A stretch of 64,000 nt of DNA, taken from contig NZ_JADWYO010000014.1 in assembly GCF_022414595.1 (NCBI RefSeq), positions 41,513 through 105,512 on the forward strand, given 5' to 3'. Origin of the DNA: Streptomyces sp. MUM 203J (GTDB lineage Bacteria > Actinomycetota > Actinomycetes > Streptomycetales > Streptomycetaceae). Below the pieces are notes generated by a model. It saw only the letters and a program-made list of their open reading frames with translations. It made no database searches and was not told the origin of the DNA. Position 1 is the first letter of the stretch, and each line of letters opens with the position of its first letter. Position numbers and translations under genes: made by a program. Shown piece by piece: positions 35,083-44,242 of this stretch.

Positions 35083-37712
35083 AGCCGCTCGGCACAGGAC
35101 CCGGCCCGGCCCTGGAGCCCACCGGTCCGGTGGACGAACACGGCAGACCGGAACCGGACGACGGCTCCGAGACGTACGGCGGCGATCCCCGCACGGCGGT
35201 GGTCGCCGCCACGGTCCAGGTCCTCGACACCCGGGGCGCGGTCGCCGGTGCCGGATTCCTGGTGGCCCCGGACACCGTGGTCACCTGCGCGCATGTAGTG
35301 GCGGCGGCCGGGGCGGCTCCGGGGAAGGAGATCGAGGTGGCCTTCCCGCACCTGCCCCGGTCGCCCCGGCTGCCGGCGGACGTGCTGACGGAGGGCTGGC
35401 GGGATCCGGCGGCCCAGGACATCGCCGTGCTGCGGCTCACCGACCCGCCGCCGGACGGGGCCCGCGGACTGCCCCTGGGGTCGGCCGCCGAGTGCCGGGG
35501 CCACCGGGTCTCCTCGTTCGGCTACCCCGGACAGGGCCTGCCCGGAGGGCGTTTCGGGTACGGCAGGGCGGCGGACGTGCTTCTCGACGGAGACGGGGCC
35601 GGCGGGCTGCTCCGGCTGACCGACGCCGACGGCCTGGCCCGGGGGTTCGGCGGAGCTCCGGTCGTCGACGAGGTCACCGGACTCGTCATCGGCATGGTGT
35701 CCGCGCTCACCGCACCGGACGGGCAGCCGCGCGGCCAGGGCGTCGTCCGTGTCACTCCGGCCGAGGTGCTGCGGGAGGTGTGGCCCGGTCTCGGGGAGGA
35801 CGAGGTGTGCCCGTACCGGGGGCTGGAGCCCTTCACCGAGGAGCACGCCGACTGGTTCTTCGGGCGGCGTGGCGCGGTCGAGCAGCTGCTGGCGGAGCTG
35901 GGCGGACAGCGGCGGGCACTCCTGCTGCTGGGACCGTCCGGTGCGGGCAAGTCGTCCCTGGTGCGGGCGGGGGTGCTGCCCGCACTGGCGGCGGGCGAGC
36001 TGCCCGGGAGCGACCGGTGGCGGCCGGTCGTGGCCCGCCCGGGGCAGGATCTGCTGGCCGGCCTGGAGACCGCCGGGCTGCCGGGGGCGGCCACGGACGG
36101 GGTGGTGAAGGCGACCCGCCGCCTCCTGGCCGAGGACCCCTCCGCCGAGCGGCTGCTGCTGGTCGTCGACCAGTTCGAAGAGGCGCTCGTGCAGCACACA
36201 CCCGACGACCACCTCACCGGCCGCCACCGCGCGGCGGTCGAACAGCTCGCGCAGGCCATCGCGTCCGACGAACCCGTCACCGTGGTGCTGGTGATGCGGG
36301 ACGACTTCCTCCCCCGGCTGGCCGCCCTCGCCCCACAGCTGATGGGGGCCGCCGTCCCGGGACTGCTCACTGTCCCGGCACGGCTGAGCAGGCCGGACCT
36401 GGAAGCGATCATCCGGGAGCCCGCCCGGGCCCTGGGGCTGCGCGTCGAGGAAGGCCTGACCGAGCGGATCGTCACCGACATCCTGGCCGCCACCCCGTCG
36501 GGACCCCGGGAGCGGCAGGCCCCGGTGACCGTGCTGCCCCTGCTGGAGCTGACGCTCAGCCAGCTGTGGGAGCGGCGGGCCGACAACACCCTCACCCACC
36601 GCGCGTACGAACGGGTCGGCGGGGTGACGGGCAGTCTGGCGACCTGGTGCGAAGCGGCGATGGACCGCCTCCCGGAGGGCCGTCGGGCCACCGCGCGGCG
36701 GATGCTCACCGCTCTCGTACGGCCCGCCGACGAGATCCGCTCGGTGCCTCCCACCCGTCAGCGGCTGGCCCTGGCCGACCTGCGCGCCCTGGCCGGAGGG
36801 GCGGCCGGACACCTTGCGGGCGGGCGGCCGGGCGGAGAGGCGGACGAGGTCCTGCGGGTGCTCACCGAGCACCGCATCGTGATCACCGGCAACACCGGCC
36901 GTCTGCACGAGCCCGGCACGGGACCGGTGGCCGAGCTGATCCATGACGTGCTGATCAGCGGCTGGAGCGATCTGCGCGACTGGGTCGCCGCGGACCACCG
37001 GTTCCAGATGTGGTTACGCCGGGTGCTCGACCAGCACGCCCTGTGGCTGGAGCACCGGGAAGCCGCCGACCTGCTGGACGGTACGGACCTGGCGGACGGC
37101 CTGGAGTGGGCGGGCATGCGCGGACTCCCCCCGCCCGTGCACACGCTCCTCGCGCTCAGCCGCGAGCGGCACGAGTCCCTGCGGAGGCGCAGAAGACGCA
37201 CCCGGGTACTCCTGATCACACTGGCGGTCCTGGCGATGGTCGCCGCGACCTTGGCGTATGTCCAGCAGCGGAACGCGGACCACACCCGGGAACAGGCGGA
37301 GCCGCAAGGGCTCCGGGCCGCCTCGTGGCGGCTCGCCCTCCGTTCGGCCGGGCCGCCGGCCGCCGGCCTCGATTCGGCCTCGTTGCCCGCCGTCGCCGCG
37401 TACCGCACCGCCCCGGCCTGCGAAGCGGTCCCCAGTCCGCATGCCGCCGCCGAACCGCTCAGCATGCCGCGGACCCTCGGTGGCGGGGAGATCCACGCGG
37501 CGGCCTGCCACCCCGACGGACGCGGCCCCGCCGCCGGAAGGGGCGACGGTTCCGCCCTGTGGCAGGACGTGGCCCTGCCACAGCGGGCGGCGGCCGTCGC
37601 CGCCATCTGCCGCGTGCCGTACCACGACCCCACACCGCGGGAAGGCGCCGCCCTTCCCCGCCCGGGCACCGGACCGGTGTGCCCCGAACCGGAGCCCGCG
37701 GACGGCCGGTGA
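35079..37712 (+). CDS. Trypsin-like domain fused to a STAND NTPase, catalytic serine lost
   Basis: 877 residues. A trypsin-like domain (about 40-235) has His72 (VTCAHVV) and Asp114 (QDIAVLRL), but the expected GFSGAP is GFGGAP: residue 191 is Gly, so the nucleophile is absent. A conserved linker CPYRGLEPFTEEHADWFFGR leads into an nSTAND1 NTPase (about 255-700) with Walker A LGPSGAGKSSL (about 285) and Walker B LLLVVDQFEEAL, then one membrane helix (about 712-728, LITLAVLAMVAATLAYV). Relatives continue with a WD40 propeller; here only about 145 low-complexity residues with a faint WD-like trace (GGEIHAAACHPDGRG) remain. Such proteins are predicted sensors in phage defence or self-nonself recognition. 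This copy looks decayed or turned into a non-proteolytic form. Confidence 0.85.
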   Translation: MKPLGTGPGPALEPTGPVDEHGRPEPDDGSETYGGDPRTAVVAATVQVLDTRGAVAGAGFLVAPDTVVTCAHVVAAAGAAPGKEIEVAFPHLPRSPRLPADVLTEGWRDPAAQDIAVLRLTDPPPDGARGLPLGSAAECRGHRVSSFGYPGQGLPGGRFGYGRAADVLLDGDGAGGLLRLTDADGLARGFGGAPVVDEVTGLVIGMVSALTAPDGQPRGQGVVRVTPAEVLREVWPGLGEDEVCPYRGLEPFTEEHADWFFGRRGAVEQLLAELGGQRRALLLLGPSGAGKSSLVRAGVLPALAAGELPGSDRWRPVVARPGQDLLAGLETAGLPGAATDGVVKATRRLLAEDPSAERLLLVVDQFEEALVQHTPDDHLTGRHRAAVEQLAQAIASDEPVTVVLVMRDDFLPRLAALAPQLMGAAVPGLLTVPARLSRPDLEAIIREPARALGLRVEEGLTERIVTDILAATPSGPRERQAPVTVLPLLELTLSQLWERRADNTLTHRAYERVGGVTGSLATWCEAAMDRLPEGRRATARRMLTALVRPADEIRSVPPTRQRLALADLRALAGGAAGHLAGGRPGGEADEVLRVLTEHRIVITGNTGRLHEPGTGPVAELIHDVLISGWSDLRDWVAADHRFQMWLRRVLDQHALWLEHREAADLLDGTDLADGLEWAGMRGLPPPVHTLLALSRERHESLRRRRRRTRVLLITLAVLAMVAATLAYVQQRNADHTREQAEPQGLRAASWRLALRSAGPPAAGLDSASLPAVAAYRTAPACEAVPSPHAAAEPLSMPRTLGGGEIHAAACHPDGRGPAAGRGDGSALWQDVALPQRAAAVAAICRVPYHDPTPREGAALPRPGTGPVCPEPEPADGR

Positions 37713-37727
37713 GGTCGGCGCGGGGGC

Positions 37728-38474
37728 CTACGGGTGCCCGGTGAGTCCGGCGTGGGCCTCGTCCAGGATCCGGCGCAGGCGCAGCGCGTCCGGGGCGAGG
37801 GCGGTCACGAGGGCGGCGGGCCCGGCGAGCGGGGTGAGGACCGCGGTGTCACCGAGCAGCCGCACCTCGGGCGGTTTCTCCTCGAACTCGGGGTGTACGA
37901 CGAGGAGTTGCCCGACCGCACGATGTCCGGCCAGCACGGCGCCGCCGTCCCAGCCGCCCGGGGCGGCGGGCCCGCAGGCCAGTTCCTGGTCCAGCAGCGG
38001 GCGCCCGGCACGGTGGACCGTCAGCCGGGTGGTGAGCGTGCCAGGAGCCTCGCCCGCGCGGCCCAGGACCTGCTCCTCCCGCAGGACCAGCCGGGCGCCC
38101 GGGGCGAGGGCGACGGTCGTGCGCATCCGCAGGTCCGAGCCGCGCGCCGCAATCAACTGTTCGGGCAGCCAGCGCAGTTCGGCGCCCTCGCCCACGGTGA
38201 GCCGCACCTCGTACGAAGCGGGTTCCCCCCCGGGGCCCGGCAGGGCCACGGTCGCCGCCGCCGAGTCGACCAGCAGCCGTGCTCCGTCCCGTACCGTCGC
38301 CTCCAGGGCCAGCCGGTCGCCACCCAGGGGCGCGCTCATGGCGCCGACGACGGTGACCCTGCCGTACGGGCCGGTGGCGCGGGTCCGGCGCAGGGCCAGC
38401 GGGCCGTCGCTCTCCAGGACCGGCAGGGTGCCGTCCGGGTCCGCGACGATCCGGGCGGTGGCCTGGACGCTCAC
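37728..38474 (-). CDS. ureD: Urease accessory protein UreD (UreH)
   Basis: 248 residues from a GTG at 38474 that overlaps the ureG stop by 4 nt. UreD family landmarks are the early conserved strand region ending [21 protein letters not shown], the motif [21 protein letters not shown] and [14 protein letters not shown]. With UreF and UreG it forms the chaperone complex that delivers nickel to apo-urease. Last gene of the urease operon; only 15 bp separate its end from the convergent STAND gene. The C-terminal segment is shorter than in enterobacterial homologues. Confidence 0.92.
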   Translation of the reverse strand: MSVQATARIVADPDGTLPVLESDGPLALRRTRATGPYGRVTVVGAMSAPLGGDRLALEATVRDGARLLVDSAAATVALPGPGGEPASYEVRLTVGEGAELRWLPEQLIAARGSDLRMRTTVALAPGARLVLREEQVLGRAGEAPGTLTTRLTVHRAGRPLLDQELACGPAAPGGWDGGAVLAGHRAVGQLLVVHPEFEEKPPEVRLLGDTAVLTPLAGPAALVTALAPDALRLRRILDEAHAGLTGHP

Positions 38475-39169
38475 GCCGGGGCAGCCGTCTTCGCCCAGGC
38501 GGCGAGCCGGTCCCGTACCCACTCCGCCACGGGTGCGACGCCTGACGCGCCGGTCAGGGAGGTGAAGACGACGGGCAGGTCACCGCGCTGCTCCTTGGCG
38601 TCGCGGGCCATCCGCTCCAGGTCGGAGCCGACGTGGGGGGCGAGGTCGGTCTTGTTGACGACGAGCAGGTCGGCGGTGGTGACGCCGGGTCCGCCCTTCC
38701 TCGGGATGTCGTCGCCGCCGGCGACGTCGATGACGAAGACCTGGGCGTCGACCAGACCCTTGGAGAAGGTGGCGGTGAGATTGTCGCCGCCGGACTCGAC
38801 GAGGATCAGGTCGAGTGGGCCGACACCGTCCTCCAGGTCCTCGACGGCTTCGAGGTTGGCGGAGATGTCGTCGCGGATCGCGGTGTGCGGGCAGGCGCCC
38901 GTCTCGACGGCGGTGATCCGCTCCGGGGGCAGGACGGCCTCACGGAGGAGGAACTCGGCGTCCTCTCGGGTGTAGATGTCGTTGGTGACGACGGCGAGGG
39001 AGTACCGGTCGCGCAGCGCGCGGCACAGGGCGGCGACGGTGGCGGTCTTGCCGGAGCCGACCGGTCCGCCGAGGCCGACGCGCAGGGCCCGGCGGGTGCC
39101 GTCGGGGCGGGAGGCGTCGGCGCTGACGGCGCCCGGTGCGTCGTGGGTGCGGGTGTGGTCGAGGTGCAT
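38471..39169 (-). CDS. ureG: Urease accessory GTPase UreG
   Basis: 232 residues. SIMIBI-class GTPase motifs are complete: P-loop [38 protein letters not shown] (with the CPH nickel-binding motif), [12 protein letters not shown] and the base-specificity motif VVNKTDLA. It uses GTP hydrolysis to drive nickel transfer to urease. The ATG at 39169 with GGAGC upstream gives the family-typical N-terminus rich in His and Asp ([10 protein letters not shown]); an ATG at 39190 that overlaps the ureF stop would add 7 residues. Confidence 0.96.
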   Translation of the reverse strand: MHLDHTRTHDAPGAVSADASRPDGTRRALRVGLGGPVGSGKTATVAALCRALRDRYSLAVVTNDIYTREDAEFLLREAVLPPERITAVETGACPHTAIRDDISANLEAVEDLEDGVGPLDLILVESGGDNLTATFSKGLVDAQVFVIDVAGGDDIPRKGGPGVTTADLLVVNKTDLAPHVGSDLERMARDAKEQRGDLPVVFTSLTGASGVAPVAEWVRDRLAAWAKTAAPA

Positions 39170-39186
39170 GGCGGGGCTCCAGGGGG

Positions 39187-39858
39187 TCATGAGGCGAAGA
39201 GGCGCACCGGCCAGGCCGCGTGCTGTTCGGCGGTGATGTCGAGCAGCGGTGACGAGGCGGCCGGCAGCGCGTCGACGCCCTGGTGGGCGGCGGCGGTGGC
39301 GCGGGCGGCGACGGCGTCCGTCTCGGGCGCCAGCCGCGCGAGGACGGCGGTGGCCTGGAACGGGTCGAGGCTCAGCAGCCGTACGGCGGCCGTGGCGGGG
39401 CCGCTGACGGTCTCGTAGGCGGCGCAGTGCGCGGCGTCCTCGGGTGCGAGCCCGGCGGCGCGGGCGGTGGCGCCGAGCACCACCGGCTGGTGGGTCCCGC
39501 GCGGGAACACCCTTGCCAGCGCGTCCAGTTCGGGACCGGGCCAGGTGGCGCGGGCGGCCCGCAGGAGCTGTCGGCCGAGGCGGCGGGAAGTGGCGCGCAG
39601 GGCGGGTGACGGGGTGCGGGCGTCGGCGGCGGCGTCCAGGCCGGCGGGGTCGTGTCCGAGGGCGGCGGCAGCGGCGAGGCCCGCCGCGGTGAGCCCGGCG
39701 GTGTGGAGGCGGCCCCGGCAGAAGGCGGCCAGATCGGCGGCGTCCCTGAGCCGGCCTGCCCTGACGGCGGCCTCGGCGCCGCCGGAGTGGGCGTGCCCGC
39801 CTGCGGGAAAGCGCCCGTCGGCGAGCACGAGCAGTGCGGAACGGCTCCTCTGGGGCAT
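39187..39858 (-). CDS. ureF: Urease accessory protein UreF
   Basis: 223 residues, all-helical UreF family: [24 protein letters not shown] at the N-terminus is diagnostic. It bridges UreD and UreG in the nickel-loading complex. It starts 12 nt after the ureC stop, and its stop overlaps the first possible ureG ATG. Confidence 0.93.
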   Translation of the reverse strand: MPQRSRSALLVLADGRFPAGGHAHSGGAEAAVRAGRLRDAADLAAFCRGRLHTAGLTAAGLAAAAALGHDPAGLDAAADARTPSPALRATSRRLGRQLLRAARATWPGPELDALARVFPRGTHQPVVLGATARAAGLAPEDAAHCAAYETVSGPATAAVRLLSLDPFQATAVLARLAPETDAVAARATAAAHQGVDALPAASSPLLDITAEQHAAWPVRLFAS

Positions 39859-39870
39859 GGCTCTCAGCTC

Positions 39871-41619
39871 TCAGAAGAGGAAGTACCGCTGTGCCATGGG
39901 CAGTTCGGCGGCGGGTGCGGGCTCGACCGGCTCGCCGTCGATGGTGACGGCGAAGCTGTCGGGGTCGACCTCCACCCGGGGGGTGGCGTCGTTCTGACGC
40001 ATGTCGGCCTTGGAGACGCCCCGCACGTTCCGTGCGGCGACGAACCTCTTTCCGAGGCCGAGGCGTTCGGGCAGGCCGTCCTCGACGGCGGCCTGGGCGG
40101 TGAAGTTGACGGATCCGGCGGCGGGTGCGCGGCCGTGGGCGCCGAACATGGGCCGGGGCAGGACGGGCTGGGGCGTGGGGATGGAGGCGTTGGCGTCACC
40201 CATCTGCGCGTACGCGATCTGCCCGCCCTTCAGGACGAGCCCGGGCTTCACACCGAAGAAGGCCGGGTCCCAGAGGACGAGGTCCGCGAGCTTGCCGGTC
40301 TCGACGGAGCCGATCTCGTGGTCGACGCCCTGGGCGACGGCCGGGTTGATCGTGTACTTGGCGACATAGCGGCGGGCGCGGCGGTTGTCGGCGCGGCCGT
40401 CACCGGGGAGGGGGCCGCGGCGGCGCTTCATGACGTGCGCGGTCTGCCAGGTCCGCAGGATCACCTCTCCGATGCGGCCCATGGCCTGGGAGTCGGAGGA
40501 GATGATCGAGATGGCGCCGAGGTCGTGGAGGATGTCCTCGGCGGCGATGGTGGTGGGCCGGATGCGGGACTCCGCGAAGGCGAGGTCTTCGGGGACGGCC
40601 GGGTTGAGGTGGTGGCAGACCATCAGCATGTCGAGGTGTTCCTCAACGGTGTTGACGGTGTGCGGGCGGGTGGGGTTGGTGGAGCTGGGCAGGACGTACG
40701 GCTCGGAGACGACGGTGATGATGTCGGGGGCGTGTCCGCCGCCCGCACCCTCGGTGTGGTACGCGTGGATGGTGCGGCCGGCGATGGCGGCGAGGGTGCT
40801 GTCGACGAACCCGGCTTCGTTGAGGGTGTCGGTGTGGATGGCGAGCTGGACGCCGGTCTGGTCGCAGACGGTGAGGCAGGCGTCGATGGCCGCGGGGGTG
40901 GCGCCCCAGTCTTCATGGATCTTGAAACCCAGTGCACCGCCGCGGAGCTGGGAGTGCAGGGCCTCGCGGGAGACGGTGTTGCCCTTGCCGAGGAGGCCGA
41001 TGTTGACGGGGTGGCCGTCGAGGGCCTCCAGCATGCGGGCGAGGTGCCAGGGGCCGGGGGTGACGGTGGTGGCCTTGGTGCCCTCGGCGGGGCCGGTGCC
41101 GCCGCCGATGAGGGTGGTGATGCCGGAGGCCAGGGCCTGGTCGACGAGCGTCGGGGAGATGAAGTGGACGTGGGCGTCGATGGCCCCGGCGGTCAGGATC
41201 TTCCCGTTCCCGGCGATGACCTCGGTCTCGGGGCCGATGACCAGGTCGGGGTGGACGCCGTCCATGGTGTCGGGGTTCCCGGCCTTGCCGATGCCGGTGA
41301 TCCGGCCGTCGCGGATGCCGATGTCGGCCTTGACCACGCCCCAGTGGTCGAGGACGACGACGCCGGTGACGACCGTGTCGGGGGTGCCTTCCGCGCGGGT
41401 GGCGCGGGACTGGCCCATGGACTCGCGGATGACCTTGCCGCCGCCGAACACGGCCTCGTCCCCGGCGCGCCCGGGGCCGCCGGAGCGGTCCTCCTCGATC
41501 TCGATCAGCAGGTCGGTGTCGGCGAGCCGGATACGGTCGCCGACGGTGGGTCCGAACAGGTCCCCGTAGACGGCCCGGTCGAGCAGCACGGGCCGGCGCT
41601 CAGGGCGGGACTCAGCCAT
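39871..41619 (-). CDS. ureC: Urease alpha subunit UreC
   Basis: 582 residues, full length for the family. Nickel ligands are in DAHVHFISP (HxH), the carbamylated Lys in [12 protein letters not shown], His in AIHTDTLNE and [14 protein letters not shown], and Asp in [31 protein letters not shown] is the flap region with the catalytic His. It hydrolyses urea to ammonia and carbamate in the cytoplasm. ATG 41619 is preferred because ACAGGAGG is 8 nt upstream; a GTG at 41628 is possible. It overlaps ureB by 8 nt. Confidence 0.98.
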   Translation of the reverse strand: MAESRPERRPVLLDRAVYGDLFGPTVGDRIRLADTDLLIEIEEDRSGGPGRAGDEAVFGGGKVIRESMGQSRATRAEGTPDTVVTGVVVLDHWGVVKADIGIRDGRITGIGKAGNPDTMDGVHPDLVIGPETEVIAGNGKILTAGAIDAHVHFISPTLVDQALASGITTLIGGGTGPAEGTKATTVTPGPWHLARMLEALDGHPVNIGLLGKGNTVSREALHSQLRGGALGFKIHEDWGATPAAIDACLTVCDQTGVQLAIHTDTLNEAGFVDSTLAAIAGRTIHAYHTEGAGGGHAPDIITVVSEPYVLPSSTNPTRPHTVNTVEEHLDMLMVCHHLNPAVPEDLAFAESRIRPTTIAAEDILHDLGAISIISSDSQAMGRIGEVILRTWQTAHVMKRRRGPLPGDGRADNRRARRYVAKYTINPAVAQGVDHEIGSVETGKLADLVLWDPAFFGVKPGLVLKGGQIAYAQMGDANASIPTPQPVLPRPMFGAHGRAPAAGSVNFTAQAAVEDGLPERLGLGKRFVAARNVRGVSKADMRQNDATPRVEVDPDSFAVTIDGEPVEPAPAAELPMAQRYFLF

Positions 41620-41923
41620 CGAGGGCACCTCCTGTCGCGCCGCGCAGCCCGGGCACGATCCGCGCCCCGGCGAGCGGGACGAGGCGCACGGCCACGGGGA
41701 TGCCGGGTTCGAAGCGGACGGCGGTCCCGGCGGCGATGTCGAGCCGCAGCCCGCGGGCGGCCGCGCGGTCGAACTCGAGGCCGGGGTTGACCTCCGCGAA
41801 GTGGTAGTGCGAACCGACCTGGATGGGCCGGTCGGCGGTGTTGTGGACGGTCAGCTCGGTGACGGCACGGCCCTCGTTGAGAGCGACGGGCCCGTCCGCG
41901 TACAGGAACTCTCCGGGGATCAT
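41612..41923 (-). CDS. ureB: Urease beta subunit UreB
   Basis: 103 residues: [19 protein letters not shown] start, [18 protein letters not shown] and [17 protein letters not shown] are standard UreB sequence. It packs with UreA and UreC in the (ABC)3 trimer. Its end overlaps the ureC start. Confidence 0.97.
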   Translation of the reverse strand: MIPGEFLYADGPVALNEGRAVTELTVHNTADRPIQVGSHYHFAEVNPGLEFDRAAARGLRLDIAAGTAVRFEPGIPVAVRLVPLAGARIVPGLRGATGGALDG

Positions 41924-41939
41924 GGGCGGCGCTCCCGGG

Positions 41940-42242
41940 TCAGAGGATCGGGTCGTGGACGGTGACGAGCTTGGTGCCGTCGGGGAAGGTGGCCTCCACC
42001 TGGACGTCGTGGATCATCTCGGGGATGCCGTCCATGACGTCGTCGCGGCTGAGCACCTTGCGGCCGGAGGCCATGAGTTCCGCGACGGTGCGGCCGTCGC
42101 GGGCACCCTCCAGGATGTGCGCGGTGATGAGCGCGACGGCTTCGGGATGGTTGAGCCGCACCCCTCGCGCCCGGCGCCTCTCCGCCACGTCGGCGGCCAC
42201 ATGGATGAGCAGTCGCTCCTGTTCGTGCGGGGTCAGTCGCAC
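41940..42242 (-). CDS. ureA: Urease gamma subunit UreA
   Basis: 100 residues, the standard length: [23 protein letters not shown] and [14 protein letters not shown], then [24 protein letters not shown]. First gene of the minus-strand operon ureABCFGD; starts with GTG. The complete set of structural and accessory genes means an active urease is possible, provided a nickel transporter is encoded elsewhere. Confidence 0.97.
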   Translation of the reverse strand: MRLTPHEQERLLIHVAADVAERRRARGVRLNHPEAVALITAHILEGARDGRTVAELMASGRKVLSRDDVMDGIPEMIHDVQVEATFPDGTKLVTVHDPIL

Positions 42243-42310
42243 GTCGCCTCACCTCGGCCTTCAGACTTCAACACCTTGTTGACCACTGCGCTCGACTGTG
42301 ACCGAGAGAT

Positions 42311-42348
42311 ATTTCAACTGCTCGCAGAAAAATTTCGGGGAGGTTAAC
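42311..42348 (-). promoter_or_regulatory. GlnR-box-like sequence upstream of ureA
   Basis: Read on the minus strand, TTAAC-N6-GAAAT (42348-42332) fits the actinobacterial GlnR half-site gTnAC-N6-GaAAC with two mismatches, and a second GAAAT lies 16 nt further on (42315-42311). From general knowledge, ureA is a direct GlnR target in S. coelicolor. The box lies about 70-105 nt before the ureA start, a suitable position for control by nitrogen supply. The second half is imperfect. Confidence 0.4.
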
Positions 42349-42472
42349 CGGGGACACGCCGCACCACCGCCCCCGGCCCGTCCGGCACGCTCCAGCCCGG
42401 TCCGGCGCCTCTCCGCCCGTCCGGCACTTCCGGGCAAGGGCCTCCGCGGCGCGGGCCGGGGCGAGCCTCCGG

Positions 42473-42748
42473 TCAGTCGCCGTACGGGCGGTGCTCCGCC
42501 GCGAGGCCGAAGCCGCGACGTTCGCCCGGAGCGGACGGCGCCGCGCCCCCGTCGGTGACCGAGCCGGCCGACCAGCCGGTCTCCGCGTGCCCCGGGGACT
42601 GAAGTCGCTCCAGGTCAGCGGCGGACACCAGCGCCACCAGCGGCTTCCCGTGCCGGGTCACGACGACCCGCTCACCGCCGTACACCACGCGGTTGATCAG
42701 GTCGGCGAGCTCCGCCCTGGCTTGCGTCACAGGAATCTCGTACGTCAT
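42473..42748 (-). CDS. Phd/YefM-family antitoxin, orphan
   Basis: 91 residues. The DNA-binding N-terminal half is typical of Phd/Yef[22 protein letters not shown] followed by [25 protein letters not shown]. The C-terminal 35 residues, which normally wrap the toxin, are Gly/Ala/Ser-rich and unstructured. No RelE/YoeB/Doc/PIN toxin gene is adjacent downstream (ureA side). It may act as a regulator of itself and the divergent ClpP-like gene through the repeats at 42763-42789. Confidence 0.85.
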   Translation of the reverse strand: MTYEIPVTQARAELADLINRVVYGGERVVVTRHGKPLVALVSAADLERLQSPGHAETGWSAGSVTDGGAAPSAPGERRGFGLAAEHRPYGD

Positions 42749-42762
42749 GCTCCCATTCTAGC

Positions 42763-42789
42763 GTTCTGTACATTCTGTACGTTCTTTAC
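42763..42789. repeat. Three tandem 9-bp repeats, operator candidate
   Basis: GTTCTGTAC, ATTCTGTAC and GTTCTTTAC follow each other without gaps (42763-42771, 42772-42780, 42781-42789), preceded by a partial copy (ATTCTAGC). The first two copies also create the inverted repeat GTACA-TTC-TGTAC (42768-42780). This AT-rich block fills the short region between the divergent antitoxin and ClpP-like genes and is the natural operator/promoter for both. Confidence 0.8.
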
Positions 42790-42804
42790 GCAAGGAGCGA
42801 TGCC

Positions 42805-43425
42805 ATGCACGCACCATCCGCCCGGCACGTACTGCCGGAGTTCACGGAGCGCACCAGCTGGGGCACCCGCACCCTCGACCCCTACTCCAAGCTGCTGGAG
42901 GGCCGGATCGTCCTGCTCGGCACCCCGCTCGACGAGACCGCCGCCAACGACCTGATCGCTCAGCTCGTCCATCTGGAGTACGCGGCGCCGGACCAGGACA
43001 TCGCGCTCTACATCAACTCGCCGGGCGGCCCGGTCGACGCGATGACCGCGGTCCACGACGCGCTTCAGATCGTCGCGTGCGACGTGTCGACCACATGCGT
43101 CGGCCAGGCCGCGTCCACCGCCGCCGTCCTGCTCGCCGCCGGAGCCCCCGGCAAGCGGCACGCCCTCCCGGGAGCGCGCGTGGTGCTGCGGCAGCCGTCG
43201 CTGGACGAGCCGCTGCGTGGACGGCCGGGCGACCTGGACCTCCACGCCCGTGAACTGCTGCGCCAGCGGGACCTGATGACGGACCTGCTGGCCCGGCACA
43301 CCGGCCGGGACCGTTCGCGGGTGGACGCGGACCTCGCCCGCGACCTGATCCTCGACGCGACCGGCGCACAGGCGCACGGCCTCGTCGACGAGGTGGTCCA
43401 GAGCCGGAAGGCAGGCCCCCGGTGA
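42805..43425 (+). CDS. ClpP-family protease-like protein with substituted catalytic His
   Basis: 206 residues. The ClpP/crotonase fold is evident: [47 protein letters not shown], and the nucleophile region [16 protein letters not shown] with Ser104. The catalytic His normally in the MIHQP motif is Arg129 (VVLRQPS), so the classical Ser-His-Asp triad is broken; a candidate Asp remains near RDLILDA. Streptomyces have several ClpP paralogues that need a partner ring; this one may be a non-catalytic ring subunit. Start after CAAGGAG. It overlaps the next gene by 4 nt (GTGA). Confidence 0.85.
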   Translation: MHAPSARHVLPEFTERTSWGTRTLDPYSKLLEGRIVLLGTPLDETAANDLIAQLVHLEYAAPDQDIALYINSPGGPVDAMTAVHDALQIVACDVSTTCVGQAASTAAVLLAAGAPGKRHALPGARVVLRQPSLDEPLRGRPGDLDLHARELLRQRDLMTDLLARHTGRDRSRVDADLARDLILDATGAQAHGLVDEVVQSRKAGPR

Positions 43426-43739
43426 CCTCCGCGTGGCCCCCCGAATTCACCCCGCTGCCTGCACTGACCCGCGCCGAGGGCGCGTACGTGGACGGCTATC
43501 TGGATGTCGTGGACCTGGTGGCCCGGCTGAACCCGGCGCGCACCGCCCGCACGTACGGCGCACTGCGGGCGGCGCAGGCGCTGGTCGCACAGGCGGTCGC
43601 GCTGCGTGACGCGCTCGACCTGATGCACCGGCGGGGCGAGCACGAGGTGCATGCCCCGACCCTGGCGCGTGCGCTGCGCGCGCTGGACGGTGAGCGGCGC
43701 ACCGGTCGGGTGACCCTGCCTCAAGATCCCTTGGACTGA
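43422..43739 (+). CDS. Hypothetical protein coupled to the ClpP-like gene
   Basis: 105 residues, GTG start overlapping the ClpP-like stop. Predicted all-helical: [48 protein letters not shown] in part forms two long helices, followed by [16 protein letters not shown]. No family recognised. Strict coupling suggests it works with the ClpP-like protein, for example as adaptor or assembly partner (inference). A small helical fold of this kind would suit protein binding. Confidence 0.7.
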   Translation: MTSAWPPEFTPLPALTRAEGAYVDGYLDVVDLVARLNPARTARTYGALRAAQALVAQAVALRDALDLMHRRGEHEVHAPTLARALRALDGERRTGRVTLPQDPLD

Positions 43740-44040
43740 CCGGTTTCGGGCCCGTCCGGGCGACGGGCCCTCCTCCGTTCAGCCGACGCAAAGGGACGAA
43801 CTTCGTACGGCGCGTCGTGCGGGCGCGGTGGACGCAGCGGGCGGCGCGCGTCCGCTCCGCCGCTGGTAACGGGCTCAGCAGGACCGCGCGGCCCGTCCGG
43901 AGCCCCGCTGTGTCCACCCGATCGGATCAGCCGTGACGAGACTCACACACCGCTGTTTCCTCTCGGGATTCCGGCTGCCGAGGGGAAAGATCCGTCCCGA
44001 CGACAAGCCCCCGCCAGCCCGGCGGGGCGGTCCGGGCGGA

Positions 44041-44228
44041 CGCCGAGTCCTGCCGCCGTCCGGACGCCTGGTCGACATCAGTGGATCGGCAGGAGTGGAG
44101 GACCCGAGCAGTACGGAACAGCCGGCCGCACCAGCGGAGCGGGGCGTTCCTTGGGGTGAAGCCGCGTCAGCGGCCGGGCATCTTCGTTCTGTCCGAACCC
44201 GACAGGCAATCCTTCACAGGCGGGCTGA
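44041..44228 (+). ncRNA. c-di-AMP riboswitch (ydaO/yuaA class)
   Basis: The 5' leader of the NlpC/P60 gene carries the conserved elements of the ydaO class: GGAACAG, GGGGTGAAGCC (44153-44163), then GGCCGGGCATCTTCG, CCGAACCCGACAG (44193-44205) and CACAGGCGG (about 44215-44223). In Streptomyces this RNA switches off cell-wall hydrolase genes when c-di-AMP is high. The 5' boundary is approximate (CGCCGAGTCCTGCC). The region 43740-44040 before it, about 300 bp, must hold the promoter; I see no gene there. Confidence 0.85.
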
Positions 44229-44242
44229 CGAAGGGTACTGCC

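Noticed and set aside
39652..41790. 712-codon plus-strand frame opposite ureC
   Set aside because: Antisense to a perfectly conserved urease subunit; no domains.
44081..44242. Upstream in-frame ATG extending the NlpC/P60 protein by 54 residues
   Set aside because: That stretch is inside the riboswitch RNA, and the GTG at 44243 has its own ribosome binding site and gives a normal signal peptide.
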